NCBI GenBank assembly: GCA_014871385.1
Contig: CM026429.1
Coordinates: 1,834,554 to 1,898,553 of the forward strand
DNA length: 64,000 nucleotides
Source: Ceratodon purpureus
Taxonomy: Eukaryota > Streptophyta > Bryopsida > Pseudoditrichales > Ditrichaceae
Direction of reading: 5' to 3'
Position numbers and translations under genes: made by a program. Below are positions 10,465 through 22,800 of the stretch, piece after piece. The notes beneath the pieces were generated by a model. It was not told where the DNA came from. It did not search any database and saw only the letters and a program-made list of their open reading frames with translations. Each line of letters opens with the position of its first letter. Within the stretch, counting starts at the first letter, position 1.

Positions 10465-10725
10465 TTACCTCTTGGAGTTCCCTCCACGTCTCGGTCCACT
10501 TATCATGGAGTTCTTCTTGATGGCATGACAAGATTTCACAAATAAACAGAATTTGGTGTAGTTTAATTCAATTTCAGATGGCACTTCGCTGTCGTCGCCA
10601 ATGATGACAAGAACACGATGACTTGCGATTGGGTCAAATAGACGATTCGAAGAAGACGTATCTCCAACCAAATTGAGCCAAACCTGGGAGCCTTGCATCC
10701 CAATAGCTCGTGTTCCCTCTTTCAA
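10465..10725 (-). CDS. Hypothetical short ORF or exon relic, 86 aa
   Basis: A reverse-strand frame with mixed composition (VWLNLVGDTSSSNRLF, then VLVIIGDDSEVPSE) that reads more like a protein than its AT-rich surroundings. No family is recognised and no partner exons are evident. It may be an exon remnant of a decayed gene; chance is also possible. Confidence 0.25.
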   Translation of the reverse strand: MKEGTRAIGMQGSQVWLNLVGDTSSSNRLFDPIASHRVLVIIGDDSEVPSEIELNYTKFCLFVKSCHAIKKNSMISGPRRGGNSKR

Positions 10726-11319
10726 AATGTATACGAACTTCGTCGTTTATGAGTTTCGTCTTTTGTGTAGCGAATCGATACCAAAACCAAGTCATTTAAT
10801 TGCAATTTCATTTCAATACCATTCCACACTCATCTGTTGAACATAGATAAATCTTCGAATTGTACGCGAGACTTCTACCTTAATACAACTAATATGAACC
10901 AAGTTTGTTACCCCTAAAGCATCAACGCAACAGTTTTAGTATCAAATTTAATCAAAATTGGCTCATTCAACCGTATCGTAGATGATCTTTCTGTATTAAT
11001 GATGGAATGACATATATTTCAACGTACCTTGGATACCACATTGTGATTGTGAAGCATCTACAGCACAAGCAAGAGTACAGAGATGAAATAATGGATCATC
11101 GTAAAAACAAGTACAGCGTATTAAATCCAAAAAGCAATGAAATACTTTGACTATATGATACTTCAAAATTGAGATTAAAGGATACATACTATTGTAAAAT
11201 TACATAAGGATACATCGTTCTGTAGAATTACATAAGAATACATATTTACTATAGAAATTTGAAGATCATTTATCACATATATCTTTGCAGAAGATATATT
11301 GTTCAAGAATATTAAAGAC

Positions 11320-13570
11320 ATTTAAATTTGTAGAGTAAACTAAAGAACCATTTAAGAATTTTTTAATTTAAATAAATTTCCTTCCTTGATTTTTATATAG
11401 TAAATAAGTGAGGTCGTTACTTATTCTACAATTATTGATTTAAGTCATTTATTCTTCTATAGAAAATATATCAAGTCCTTTAGAATTTCGTAGTTAATGT
11501 CTAGAGGTGTTTGTTTATGTTTCACCATTCTTTTTTCATCTAGTTAGTGATTATCTATTATTTCTTAACTTCTTCTTTAATGCATTCACATTCTTCAGCG
11601 CGTCTTCTATTGTTCTAATATTCCGAAACCTCGATGAATAGTTTTTTTATTCATCCCACGAGAAATGGTTGAAGCAATTACCGCACAGGGCAACTAAGCA
11701 GAACAAGATTTTCATGTTAGAGAATAATAACGTGCTTTATCACATGTAAATAAATGGTTATATGCAGTTTCAACATGTAGAGTAAAGCATTCAAAAAGTA
11801 TTTTTTTAATTTTAAAATTATATAAATGACGTAAAATAATATTTATCTTCAATTTTTGTAGAGTAAAGAATTGAAGTCCTTACTTATTGTACAGTTATTG
11901 ATTTAAGTCCTTTATTTTACCATAGTAAAAATGACAAGTTAGTTTTTTATTAGTAAATGTTAGCAGTCCTTTACTTTTGTATGATAAAATATTCTAATCC
12001 ATTTAATTTCTTAAAAGACATGACTAAAGACCATTGATTTGACCTATTTTATAATCAAATTTCCTTGTTGTTTACAATAAATGTGTTTGAGTCGTTTATT
12101 TTTTTATAGTAAATAGATAAAGTATTTAAATTTGCTATAATAAACGCTAATTAGATGAAGCTTTGCATATAATTTGTAATTGTAATTGAACGATAGTGAA
12201 AATGACTAAAAACCATCAATTTCGTATACTTATTGGTTAAAGTTTTTTAAATTTTTATAAAAAAATGCAGTATTTATTTTTTTCTTGTATTGACTACAAG
12301 GAATGGAGAATACGAGGTTAAGATGTTCAATAAACGCATTTGAAAAGTGTGTCCGTGTGAGATATGTTTTGAGTTATATTGAGAAGGAACTGACATAGAC
12401 AATTTAAGCATTACGTGGTGTAAACTGCGGTCTTCAGAGCGTGAGATTCATTAGTTGCTTTACGCACATATGCGATTTTGAAGAACGCGGTGGTCGTAGA
12501 TTTAGAGAAATATAGTGAGGCAAATGCAGAGACACATTGAATGGTCTTTTTTGTCTAATATATTTGAAGCGTATAGTTGTCATTGCTTTAGTTAAAGTTT
12601 TTTTAATTTTTATTAAAAAAAAGGTTAAGTACTTTAATATTTCTCATATTAAATAAATGAAGTATTTTATTTTCCTTAGCAAACTCTAATTACATGAAGC
12701 TTGATATATTAATAATTAATAGAAAACGTTAACAAACAACAACTGTATGGCAGAAAGAGAATCTCGCTCTAGAACGATTCAGGACAACAAACATTTCTTT
12801 AACTTCAATAAGATTGAACAACATATTTCTAAATACACAATGCTGCACAACATTGGTATGTTGTATCTAAGCAACGCATATGTAATCATTCGTTCCGCCA
12901 TTTTACATGCACAAAAGAATGCGTTTGAATGCGTTTGATTCCGTCTGTGCAAGTTTGTACTTTATGAGAAAACCTTATATATATAATCTATCAACATTCT
13001 TCATATTTAGAAAGTGCAATTTGCGAAATATACTTTAAAATGTTTTCAAAATTTGGTTGCGTTGTTTTAATTGGCTGCAAATTGAGGCTAATTCGTTGTT
13101 GAGTGAAGTTGAATTAAAGTCCAGTCAATTCTTCACGAGTCTCCGGTTCAAATAGCAAGATTCATCTGGATTAAGCTACTCAAGGCTTTGACGATGCTTT
13201 ATTTCCGGACTGAATGGAGCAATTTCATGAAGGAGAATAATCTATATGTGACCGATAGTCATAAATACATGCGGGAGGTGAGGCAAAAAATTTGCTTCAA
13301 ACATATATTGCTTCGTTCTTTGTTGTTCGAAAAGTTTGAGCAAACTGTGCTCAATTAGAAGATTGGAACTACAACAAATTTATGAACTACAACATTTTAT
13401 ATTATATCTATGAAATTACGCTAAAAAAACGAGTAAAAAATATTGATTTCACATAGTTAGTAGGTAAAGTCTTTTATAGTCTTGTAATATATGTGTTGAG
13501 TATCTCATTTCTCTATATTAAATAAGTAAAGTTTTTAATTTCATATCATAAATAAGCAAAGTCCACTCGT
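11320..13570 (+). repeat. Degenerate ~40-50-bp AT-rich repeat
   Basis: Variants of a phrase like 'tagtaaataagtgaagtcctttatttttata' recur irregularly near 11395, 11450, 11870, 11905, 12065, 12100, 12640, 13440 and 13525. They are too diverged to set a clean period. The likeliest reading is an old, decaying tandem family. Confidence 0.5.
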
Positions 13571-15014
13571 TTTTTTTTAGAGTAAATGTTTTGAAGCCAC
13601 AAAGCGTTAATAACAATGTGTTTTAAAAAAATAAAAACAATTGCAATTAGATTATCGTTAATGTAAAAAGAACAATTAATAATCTTCTTAACGACATTTG
13701 CAAAAATGAACACATTCACTTCCAATGACCATACAAAAATCCTAAAGAGGACACACACTTCAAGCCAATGGACTGCCCAATGCAATATTGCAGAGACGTT
13801 GAAATAAATGATCAATCTCTTACAGTTAATTCTGTTCTTTACAGGAGTTCGTCTTATCGTGAGGACAATTCACCGAAAACCCCTAAACACTACATGATCA
13901 ATTTAAATAATACTCTATTTCGATAAAATTGGTACGCGTTTTAACCACCTAAGGCATTTCACAATTTCCATTGAAATTCATGTGGAATAAAACACTAAAA
14001 TTTATTAATGTAAAATTCTTAAAGATCATAATATGTTAGATTTTTACGTAAAGCAAATAAATTTAATGCCATTTCCATACTAAAAAAAAACATAAAACTT
14101 GATGATAAAGGATAAAATTAATCAAAACATTAAACATCTTAAAGATTTTAATTTTTTATAAACAATCTAAATTTAAAGACGTATCTAGTCAATTAAATGT
14201 TTGTAAACTATTCTAAAGTATTTGGTGCAGGAACTTCAATAATACGCATTTTAGAACGGTTATTTAATTAACTTTTAATAAATTTTCTTAATCGAACCAA
14301 GAACTTACATTGTTCGCATAATAGATCGGTTCATTTAATTGAAGTGTTATATAATTGGCACATGAACTTCGATTACTTGCAACAATGGAAGTTCCTGCTC
14401 CAAATATGAAGCATGTCATAGGAATATACCCATCCAGTAGATTTTGATTTTTTTGAGAATGTGCGCTAGAAGGGCGGTCCAATTCTGTCATTCATATAGT
14501 GCTTCATGAAGCTACACCTCAAACTTGAGGCCTTTGAATAACGTATTAAACTGCAATATGCGAATAATTATAATATAATTTTTATATTACTTATTAGATT
14601 TTAGAACTGTAAATCTAAAGGACATAGACATAAAGACCACATCTAATTGTTTGGTCCTGCATGTCATTGGAGCTATTCTTCAAGCTTGAAGCCTTCGAAA
14701 AACGTTGTTAAGTGCAGTATTCGAACCATGACGTTGCAAAATACAATGTTATGTTGCACATTTTTTGAATCCCTTCAATTCATAAGATTAGAGTTTTTAT
14801 GATAACAAGGTTACAATTAAATGTCGTGCGTTTTGCAACCGCGTTTCCACTCGCCAAGGCGCTCGCTGTCCTTGAAATGAAATTAAGGTAACTATAAAAA
14901 AACATCTATATTAAATAAAATTTCATTGAATGTTTATTACTCTAAGACTCACTAAGTTTTGCCATCTTCAAACTGTAGAAGTCGAATTTAAAAGGATTCG
15001 AAGGTATTCTATTA

Positions 15015-15130
15015 TGCAAGTGCATAATCAGCTGACTTTTTGGAACATGTTCTCAAATAGTTGAAGAGTCTTAAAAAGACAATGTCAAGTTTTTAATGTT
15101 TACATTCTGAAAATAAAGTCTTTTTAAGCT
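15015..15130 (+). pseudogene. Relic of RING gene exon 4 and following intron
   Basis: Positions 15015-15074 align without gaps to 51361-51420, the end of exon 4 of the RING gene. By my count 49 of 60 bases match, and six of the eleven differences are G in the gene to A here. Similarity appears to continue into the following intron (aagtttttaatgttta against aagttttctaatgttca). In-frame stops destroy the coding sense. Confidence 0.7.
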
Positions 15131-15989
15131 TGTTTTTATAAGCTATTATTTTTTAATGTTATACTCTTAAAATGAAGTCTTTCTAAGCTATGATGATAGG
15201 CTTGAAAGCCGTTCCAATCCGTCTAAGCTTTCCCAACTCTCTTTATACTAGTATTTTTTAATTGTGAAGCTCAAAGAGCTGAATTTCAAGGACTACACTC
15301 GCACATTACGCTTACTACCTCGCAATATTCTATGGTCGTAGATCAGTAACTAATGTTTGAGGGTGGATGGGAAGTGAGTGCTTTCCTTTCCATGTTTCAA
15401 TTGTAATTAAATTATATAATCAGTTCAAAAGTTTAAATACTCTTTTAAACATCTGATTATTTTGAACGCATTAATAGTTACGATTAAAAGCATTAATACA
15501 ATTGCTAAAGGCATCATTCATAAACAATAATAATTATTTCAAACACTTACAACATATAATTTACAACCGCATAAGAGTAGGACACCATTTTCAAGTAATA
15601 CTCTAAAGTATTTGTTTTGTCCATTCTGAGCACAAAGCTCTTGAAAGCTCGGTGTTCCAAGGAGGACATACCATCTTCTGCACATAGATTTATGAAGTGG
15701 GACCTCAAATTCATACGTGCAAAAGATCTAATTTTATTTACAAGTATCAGTTCACAATTCTTGCTTGTAATCACCGATTTTAAACATATTTGTTTTATTT
15801 ACAAGTCGATTCTTTGCAACTGTGACTTCAAATTTATATGCAATACATATCTATTTGTCCTCTAATTTATCCATTTCGTCTAATGGATGCCGGTGTGACA
15901 TATAATTGAATATCACTTAGCTTGATATACTAGATTGTCTGATGAGTTCGTGCAATTGTTGTTGCTTATCGTACTTATTCACAAAACAA

Positions 15990-16166
15990 TGATGAAGTTC
16001 ATCGGGAGTAAAGTGGAGGACTATTTTGGCGATGCTGCGCATGACTACATGTCATGACTTAACATGATGTTTCTAATCATTACACTTATATTATAAACAA
16101 AAAATTCCAAAAAAAAGAGACATATATAAAGGTTGTGCTACAGTGCATTACCATTACATACATTTG
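15990..16166 (+). pseudogene. Relic of RING gene exon 6 end and intron 6
   Basis: TTTCTAATCATTACAC at 16070 matches TTTCTGATCATTACAC at 51884 (end of exon 6). Then 16131-16166 matches 51945-51980 at all but about two positions. The spacing between the two blocks is 61 bp in both places, so this is collinear descent rather than chance. It is in the same orientation and order as the exon 4 relic at 15.0 kb, with about 0.5 kb extra between the two, perhaps an insertion. Confidence 0.7.
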
Positions 16167-17403
16167 AATATTTCTTGGAAGATCTAAATGCGTCTTATTA
16201 TAAACGGCTTGCGGACGAGATTCCTTTGGATCCGAATTTGTGCCACTCTTACAACTGCGTAAGTTGTGTAATCGGTTCTCCGATTAATGAAATTGGGAAA
16301 AGGAAAGCACGTAGAAGTTGCGTTAGATATATGCATTGAATTAGCTTCAAGTGCTTGTTTTCCAAATGCATGAGCTATGTATTTGGATTTTTAATTAATG
16401 CAATTGAGAAATAAAACGTTTTGTAATTTGATGACATGCATTTAACGAAGAGCAGCTTGAAATTTGTGATAATGAGCATACGGGAAGCTTGATTTCATAG
16501 ATCATAAATAAAGTTTTAAGATCTCACTTTTGAAAATATAAAAATAAATATTCTACATAAAGAAAGTAATTTTAATTTGTTTTCATTCTACATAAATTCA
16601 TAGTTTGCGCATATACAATTTTTTGCATAAAATTAACTAGTAGCCAAGAAATAGCTTGTAACTAGTAGCTACGAAATGCCACAATTTAAAAAAAAATTAA
16701 AAAATTGTACTACGAAAAACCATTTTTGATTTCTTTTGTTGTAATTCTATTATGATACAATTGTTGCTTAGAAGTCTATTTTATTTTAGAAAAGCTCAAT
16801 AGTAAAACACTTCAATATATATACATTTTTTGATTAAAGTAAATGTGTAATGGCAAAATTTAGGCCATAAGACTATGACTTAAGCTTTCACAAGATTTTG
16901 TATAAAGGGAATATGGTGCCGTTTAGAATAACTAAAAGGATCTATTTCATTTTTTATATTTCAAGTGAAATCAAAAAACTATTTTATTTGAAAAGTTTAA
17001 TGTTTTTATTAGTTTGGCATGAATAAGCATGGATTTTTTGATATTATGAAGATTGCAAACATGTGTGTGAAACTAAGGAACTCAACAATGTTAGCTTTGA
17101 CTCTAGTTACGACATAAAAAGTGCACAATAGAGAGCAATAAGAGCTTTACATAAGACGACCTTAACAAGTAAATATGGGTATTTTAAAGTGAGTATACAT
17201 TCATTGCTAAAGATGAATATGTATTTTTTTTCATAAATTCTAGCCGATGTATTTTAAGTGTCGATTTAATTCCATAAATTCAGTTGCTGTTCAATTACTT
17301 TGCAATAAGTCCAAAAAATTACATTTATTTAAATTTGCAAAACTAAAACGTAGCATGATACTAAACCATGGCACTACAAATATTAATCAAGGCTCTACGT
17401 ATG

Positions 17404-17518
17404 AAACAATTTGATAAAATTAAAACAACAATTTGATAAAATTCAAACAACAATTTCATAAAATTAAAACAACTATTTTATAAAATTAAAACAACAATTT
17501 CGTAAAATTCGAACAATA
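17404..17518 (+). repeat. 24-bp tandem repeat, about 5 copies
   Basis: Units of the type acaatttgataaaattaaaa followed by caac, with small changes from copy to copy. Confidence 0.9.
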
Positions 17519-18650
17519 AATTAGATACGTGGATATGCGACTACATGCGTATGCTACAACAATGAGATTTGTGTGGGGATCAATAACAAGGAAAATTATA
17601 AAAATATGGATGCAAAAAGATGTCATATTTTTGAATTTTGCCTCATGTGATAATTAGAAACCGTCAATTCTTACTTAAAAACCAAAATTATGCACCAAAG
17701 ATACTAGTTTTTTGAATAAGATTATTAAAACTTATTATAAAATTATAAGGAAAACAGTGGAAAAATTGAATCAATATAAATTAAAAGGTAAAATTCAATT
17801 GAAACTTTCAACATAGGAATAAGGAATAAAAAAATTAAAATCCAAGGAAATATGAAAAGCAACCTTCTTAAAGAATATTCATGATACGGTAATTCTCTTT
17901 ACTTCGGTGATGTGATATGTGAAATGTTCATAATTCTTTCAGAACTACAGTAACATTTGAGGAGCAAAATTTGCCTCCATTTTAAAAAGTATAATATGCT
18001 TGTAAATATTGCCAGCTTATAGTGAATTTCTAATTTTTTCGTCATCCTAGCTAAAGATACAAGTATTATAAATTTGATATTTAAAATTTAATAAATTTTG
18101 TATACTTCTTAACAATATACTCTGGTTTGCGAAGTTTTAGAAAGATTGTTTTTTTTTTTTGTATTTTGTTTTTTTTTGAAAACACGTCATAAAGTTTGTA
18201 ACTGCAAAAGGGGGAGTTCCAGAAAGATTTTAAAGGGTGTTTTGGGCATGTATCTCCCGAACCAATTTTTTTTTTTTGAAGCGTCGGTTGATTTCTTGGA
18301 AAGTTCTAAAAGTACTCTACAATGTGGTAAAATCAGAAAAGTTCATATGATCTTAATGTACTCAGTGCGAGCCTAACTGGACTAGAATCGACCCTGATCG
18401 GGTTGGTTCGAACCTTACGGGTTATTAACATGTTGTGTCGTAGGCTCTCTAAACCCTAGATTTTTTGGACCCTTCACTTTGCAGTCGTCCGACGGCATAC
18501 AGTCGCAAACCCTTCGTAAGAGTGGGGAGTTAGTTGGTTCTAGCTCACGAGCTATTTCAGTGAGGATCAGTTGCCTCTAGTTTAGATGCTTCTTGTTTAG
18601 TCCCTACTTCAATCCTTCTAGTTCTCCTCGCTTCTAGCTTAGTTATCGTG

Positions 18651-19299
18651 ATGAGGAGGACAGGTGCCGGTGCAAGGAGGAGGAGTAGCTCCGCGGCCCC
18701 TTTGCCAGTTCAAACCCCAGAGAGACTCGACGAGCTCTCTCCATGGTTTATGGCGGTGGAGCGTGCCCGTGGTCCCACCTCATCCATTCCCCCATTCCAT
18801 TACCTCGCACGCCTGATGGAGCCAAATGCGGAGTGGCGGTGGACTGTTGCGTGTTCCATTGAGCTGGTGGAGATTATGCAGGCTTCCGGCATCGACTTTC
18901 CTCTCTCGAATGGAGAAGACAACTATGGGGCTGATTCAAATCTGGAGGAGAGCCAGGGTTCCTGTAGTCTGCAGGAGAGCCAGGGTTCTTGGAGCCCACC
19001 AAGGCAGTCACGAGGTGAGATATCAACTCGCCTTTTGATGTATTCACCCTCAAAGATCCTTTTTATTTGTGTGGGTTGTTGATAGTTTTGTGCCTGTGCT
19101 GCTTGTTTTTCAAACCTTTTCTGTGGGTTGTTGATAGTTTTGCGCCTGTGCTGCTTGTTTTTCAAACGTGTTCATCGTGGTAAGGCACGAGGCTGTGAAA
19201 GTAACTGACTTAGTAACAGAATTTGTATCCGATGACTTCCCATTGCGATATTAATCTTTGTGTTCTATGAATGCAGGGGGACGGCAAACTCGACGCTGA
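18651..19299 (+). CDS. Small orphan gene, two exons, ~128 aa
   Basis: Exon 1 is 18651-19014 and exon 2 is 19277-19299, joined in phase across a GT-AG intron (donor CGAG|GTGAGA, acceptor GAATGCAG). The ATG at 18651 opens a basic N-terminus (RRTGAGARRRSSS) that could be a targeting or nuclear-localisation sequence. A middle part follows with ELSPWFMAVERARG and WRWTVACSIELVEIMQ, then a direct repeat of ESQGS (two copies) near the end. No family recognised. Exon 1 is markedly richer in G+C than the AT-rich island just upstream, which supports coding. The alternative is readthrough into the intron to a stop at 19080. A palindrome variant lies 30 bp past the stop (19329). Confidence 0.4.
19071..19167 (+). 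repeat. 52-bp tandem duplication inside an intron
   Basis: Two adjacent near-identical copies of a segment starting gtgggttgttgatagtttt, within the intron of the small gene at 18.65-19.3 kb. Confidence 0.85.
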
Positions 19300-19858
19300 T
19301 GCAAATTTGTAGTCGTTATCCCCCAGCTGGCGCCGGCGAAATGATTCCCCCACAAATTCTACTCTTCCAATATTCTAGAACTCTTGCTTGCACCCGAGGC
19401 TCGTCAATGCTTCGTTTAGCCGAGGCTCGTCTAGTGAATCTGCATTTGGAGATATTATTTCATTGACGAACTTGTAACATTTGCATTGCTTTGTTATTTG
19501 TTACCCATCATTTTTATTTGTCTTCAATGTGCAAGTCGACTAATATGAATGGTAATGCTTTCGGTATCATTTCGGATACCGAAATTCCTTAATATTAGAA
19601 TTGATATCTATTCTCACTATTTAGTAACAAATGCTAGTTGAGTGTATATTCAACGAAATGCTTGTTAGTTGAGTGTATATTCAACGAAATGCTTGTGGCC
19701 ATAACCAGCAGTTCTCAATTGGGAACCTTTGAAAAGCTTGGGGCGGTTTAAAGGAGGGGTTGGCGCCGGCGCCATCCGCCTATCTATGTCCACGCGGTGA
19801 CTTAGGTGATCTCCGCGTCCACACGGAGACAGATGATACAGCTCTGCATTGGTTATTT
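19300..19858. other. Spacer before the macrosatellite
   Basis: No gene. It contains palindrome copies at 19329 (imperfect) and 19762 (perfect), a 9-bp-arm inverted repeat (TTCGGTATC, 6-bp loop, GATACCGAA) at 19560-19583, and a 31-bp direct duplication at 19636-19697. Confidence 0.7.
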
Positions 19859-22800
19859 CACCGAGGCCAGGTGCCCAGTGACGAGGGTAATATAGATAGC
19901 GTCGGTAAATATATCAGCTTGGCCCAGTAATTACAAATACCATGGGATAAATACTGCCAAGCACAGGCTGCGGGGGTTCGAACCGTGAAGCGCGGAACTC
20001 TGAGAATTCAAGTATTTTCAGGCTCTCCTGTCCTGCTGTTCAGTTCAATACTTAACACTATTATCAGCCCTTTGCCGTGGAGGACTATTAGTCACGAGTA
20101 TTGGTCTTGTCCCTCATCTCTATTCTCTCAGTATTTTAGGATCGTCTTGGCAAGAATTCATTTCGAGTTGGCTGAGTTTTTTATTTCTCTAAAAAATTCC
20201 GTCACCTTAAATACAGGTGCTCCAATCCTCATGGCGCCGTCGCCAAATGAGTCCCAATTTTCATGGAGGAGAGGAAGAACGCCTGAACTTGAAGCAGCCG
20301 TGTTGAGGGCGTGGCTTCGACAGTGGATGAAATGTATCAGAGTTTCCTAGCTTGGAATAGCTCCGTGGGGATAAATTGTATAGACACATATACATTCAGT
20401 ATCGTATCAACTGAAGGATAAGTTATTGTGTTGCGGATACATCATTCTGTTGTTAATTAAAGAGAAGTAGAATATTAACTTACAAAACTTACCTTCATCC
20501 AAGGAAACTGGGTAAACACTTTCACCACTTGCATTTGCTATGATGGCCATTTGAAAATCTCCAAGCATTTATGCCGTGAATTATGATAAAGGAATTAACA
20601 TGCAAAGATTCTGAAAAAGGATGTTCTGAGAGCAACGTCAGAATTCGATATTCCAGTTTGGGTTATAATTACGTCAGTTTGGTCCAGGCCCCATCCGATT
20701 TCTCTCGTTAACTAAACCACACCGAGGCCAGGTGCCAAGTGACGAGGGTAATAATGATAGCGTCGGTAAATATATCAGCTTGGCCCAGTAATTACGAATA
20801 CCATGGGATAAATATTGCCAAGCACAGGCTGCGGGGGTTCGAACCGTGAAGCGCGGAACTCTGAGAATTCAAGTATTTTCAGGCTCTCTTGTCCTGCTGT
20901 TCAGTTCAATACTTAACACTATTATCAGCCCTCGGCCGTGGAGGACTATTAGTCACGAGTATTGGTCTTGTCCCTCTTCTTTATTCTCACAGTATTTTAG
21001 GAACGTCTTGGCATGAATTCATTTCGAGTTGGCTGAGTTTTTTATTTCTCTAAAAAATTCCGTCACTTGAAATTCAGGTGCTCCATTCCTCATGGCGCCG
21101 GCGCCAAATGAGTCCCAATTTTCATGGAGAAGAGGAAGAACGCCTGAACTTGAAGCAGCCGTGTTGAGGGCGTGGCTTTGACTGTGGAAGAAATATATCA
21201 GAGTTTCCTAGCTTGGGATAGCTCCGTGGGGATAAATTGTATAGACACATATACATTCAGTATCGTATCAACTGAAGGATAAGTTATTGTGTTGCGGATA
21301 CATCATTCTGTTGTTAATTAAAGAAAAGTAGAATATTAACTTACAGAACTTACCTTCATCCAAGGAAACTGGGTAAACACTTTCACCACTTGCATTTGCT
21401 ATGATGGCCATTTGAAAATCTCCAAGCATTTATGCCGTGAATTATGATAAAGGAATTAACATGCAAAGATTCTGAAAAAGGATGTTCTGAGGGCAACGTC
21501 AGAATTCGATATTCCAGTTTGGGTTTTGATTATGTCAGTTTGGTCCTGGCCCCGGCGAATTTCGTTCGCGACGTACGTCGCCCCATCCGATTTCTCTCGT
21601 GAACTAAACCACACCGAGGCCAGGTGCCAAGTGACGAGGGTAATAACGATAGCGTCGGTAAATATATCAGCTTGGCCCAGTAATTACAAATACCATGGGA
21701 TAAATACTGCCAAGCGCAGGCTGCGGGGGTTCGAACCGTGAAGCGCGGAACTCTGAGAATTCAAGTATTTTCAGGCTCTCTTGTCCTGCTGTTCAGTTCA
21801 ATACTCAACACTATTATCAGCCCTCGGCCGTGGAGGACTATTAGTCACGAGTATTGGTCTTGTCCCTCTTCTTTATTCTCACAGTATTTTAGGAACGTCT
21901 TGGCATGAATTCATTTCGAGTTGGCTGAGTTTTTTATTTCTCTAAAAAATTCCGTCACTTGAAATTCAGGTGCTCCATTCCTCATGGCGCCGGCGCCAAA
22001 TGAGTCCCAATTTTCATGGAGAAGAGGAAGAACGCCTGAACTTGAAGCAGCCGTGTTGAGGGCGTGGCTTTGACTGTGGAAGAAATATATCAGAGTTTCC
22101 TAGCTTGGGATAGCTCCGTGGGGATAAATTGTATAGACACATATACATTCAGTATCGTATCAACTGAAGGATAAGTTATTGTGTTGCGGATACATCATTC
22201 TGTTGTTAATTAAAGAAAAGTAGAATATTAACTTACAGAACTTACCTTCATCCAAGGAAACTGGGTAAACACTTTCACCACTTGCATTTGCTATGATGGC
22301 CATTTGAAAATCTCCAAGCATTTATGCCGTGAATTATGATAAAGGAATTAACATGCAAAGATTCTGAAAAAGGATGTTCTGAGGGCAACGTCAGAATTCG
22401 ATATTCCAGTTTGGGTTTTGATTATGTCAGTTTGGTCCTGGCCCCGGCGAATTTCGTTCGCGACGTACGTCGCCCCATCCGATTTCTCTCGTTAACTAAA
22501 CCACACCGAGGCCAGGTGCCAAGTGACGAGGGTAATAACGATAGCGTCGGTAAATATATCAGCTTGGCCCAGTAATTACAAATACCATGGGATAAATACT
22601 GCCAAGCGCAGGCTGCGGGGGTTCGAACCGTGAAGCGCGGAACTCTGGGAATTCAAGTATTTTCAGGCTCTCTTGTCCTGCTGTTCAGTTCAATACTTAA
22701 CACTATTATCAGCCCTCGGCCGTGGAGGACTATTAGTCACGAGTATTGGTCTTGTCCCTCTTCTTTATTCTCACAGTATTTTAGGAACGTCTTGGCATGA

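Larger units (their letters stand above)
9839..18650. other. Very AT-rich island without intact genes
   Basis: A ~9-kb block distinctly richer in A+T than its flanks. It contains none of the dispersed palindromes found on either side. It holds short open stretches, a degenerate ~40-50-bp repeat (11.3-13.6 kb), a decayed copy of RING gene sequence (15.0-16.2 kb), a 24-bp tandem repeat (17.4 kb) and poly-T runs (18.15 and 18.27 kb). The composition suggests old, probably methylated and mutating DNA. Confidence 0.7.

Noticed and set aside
13228..13359. 44-codon frame (MKENNLYVTDSHKYMREVR…) in the AT island
   Set aside because: Protein-like composition but too short, with no homology or neighbouring exon; possibly another relic.
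16133..16339. ORF with CVSC and KRKARRSC as a RING relic
   Set aside because: Its start lies in the intron-6-like block of the RING gene copy, and the Cys pattern does not complete a RING.
22560..22650. tRNA gene in the macrosatellite unit
   Set aside because: The B box and A box are present, but the T stem does not pair and no acceptor stem or anticodon arm can be drawn.
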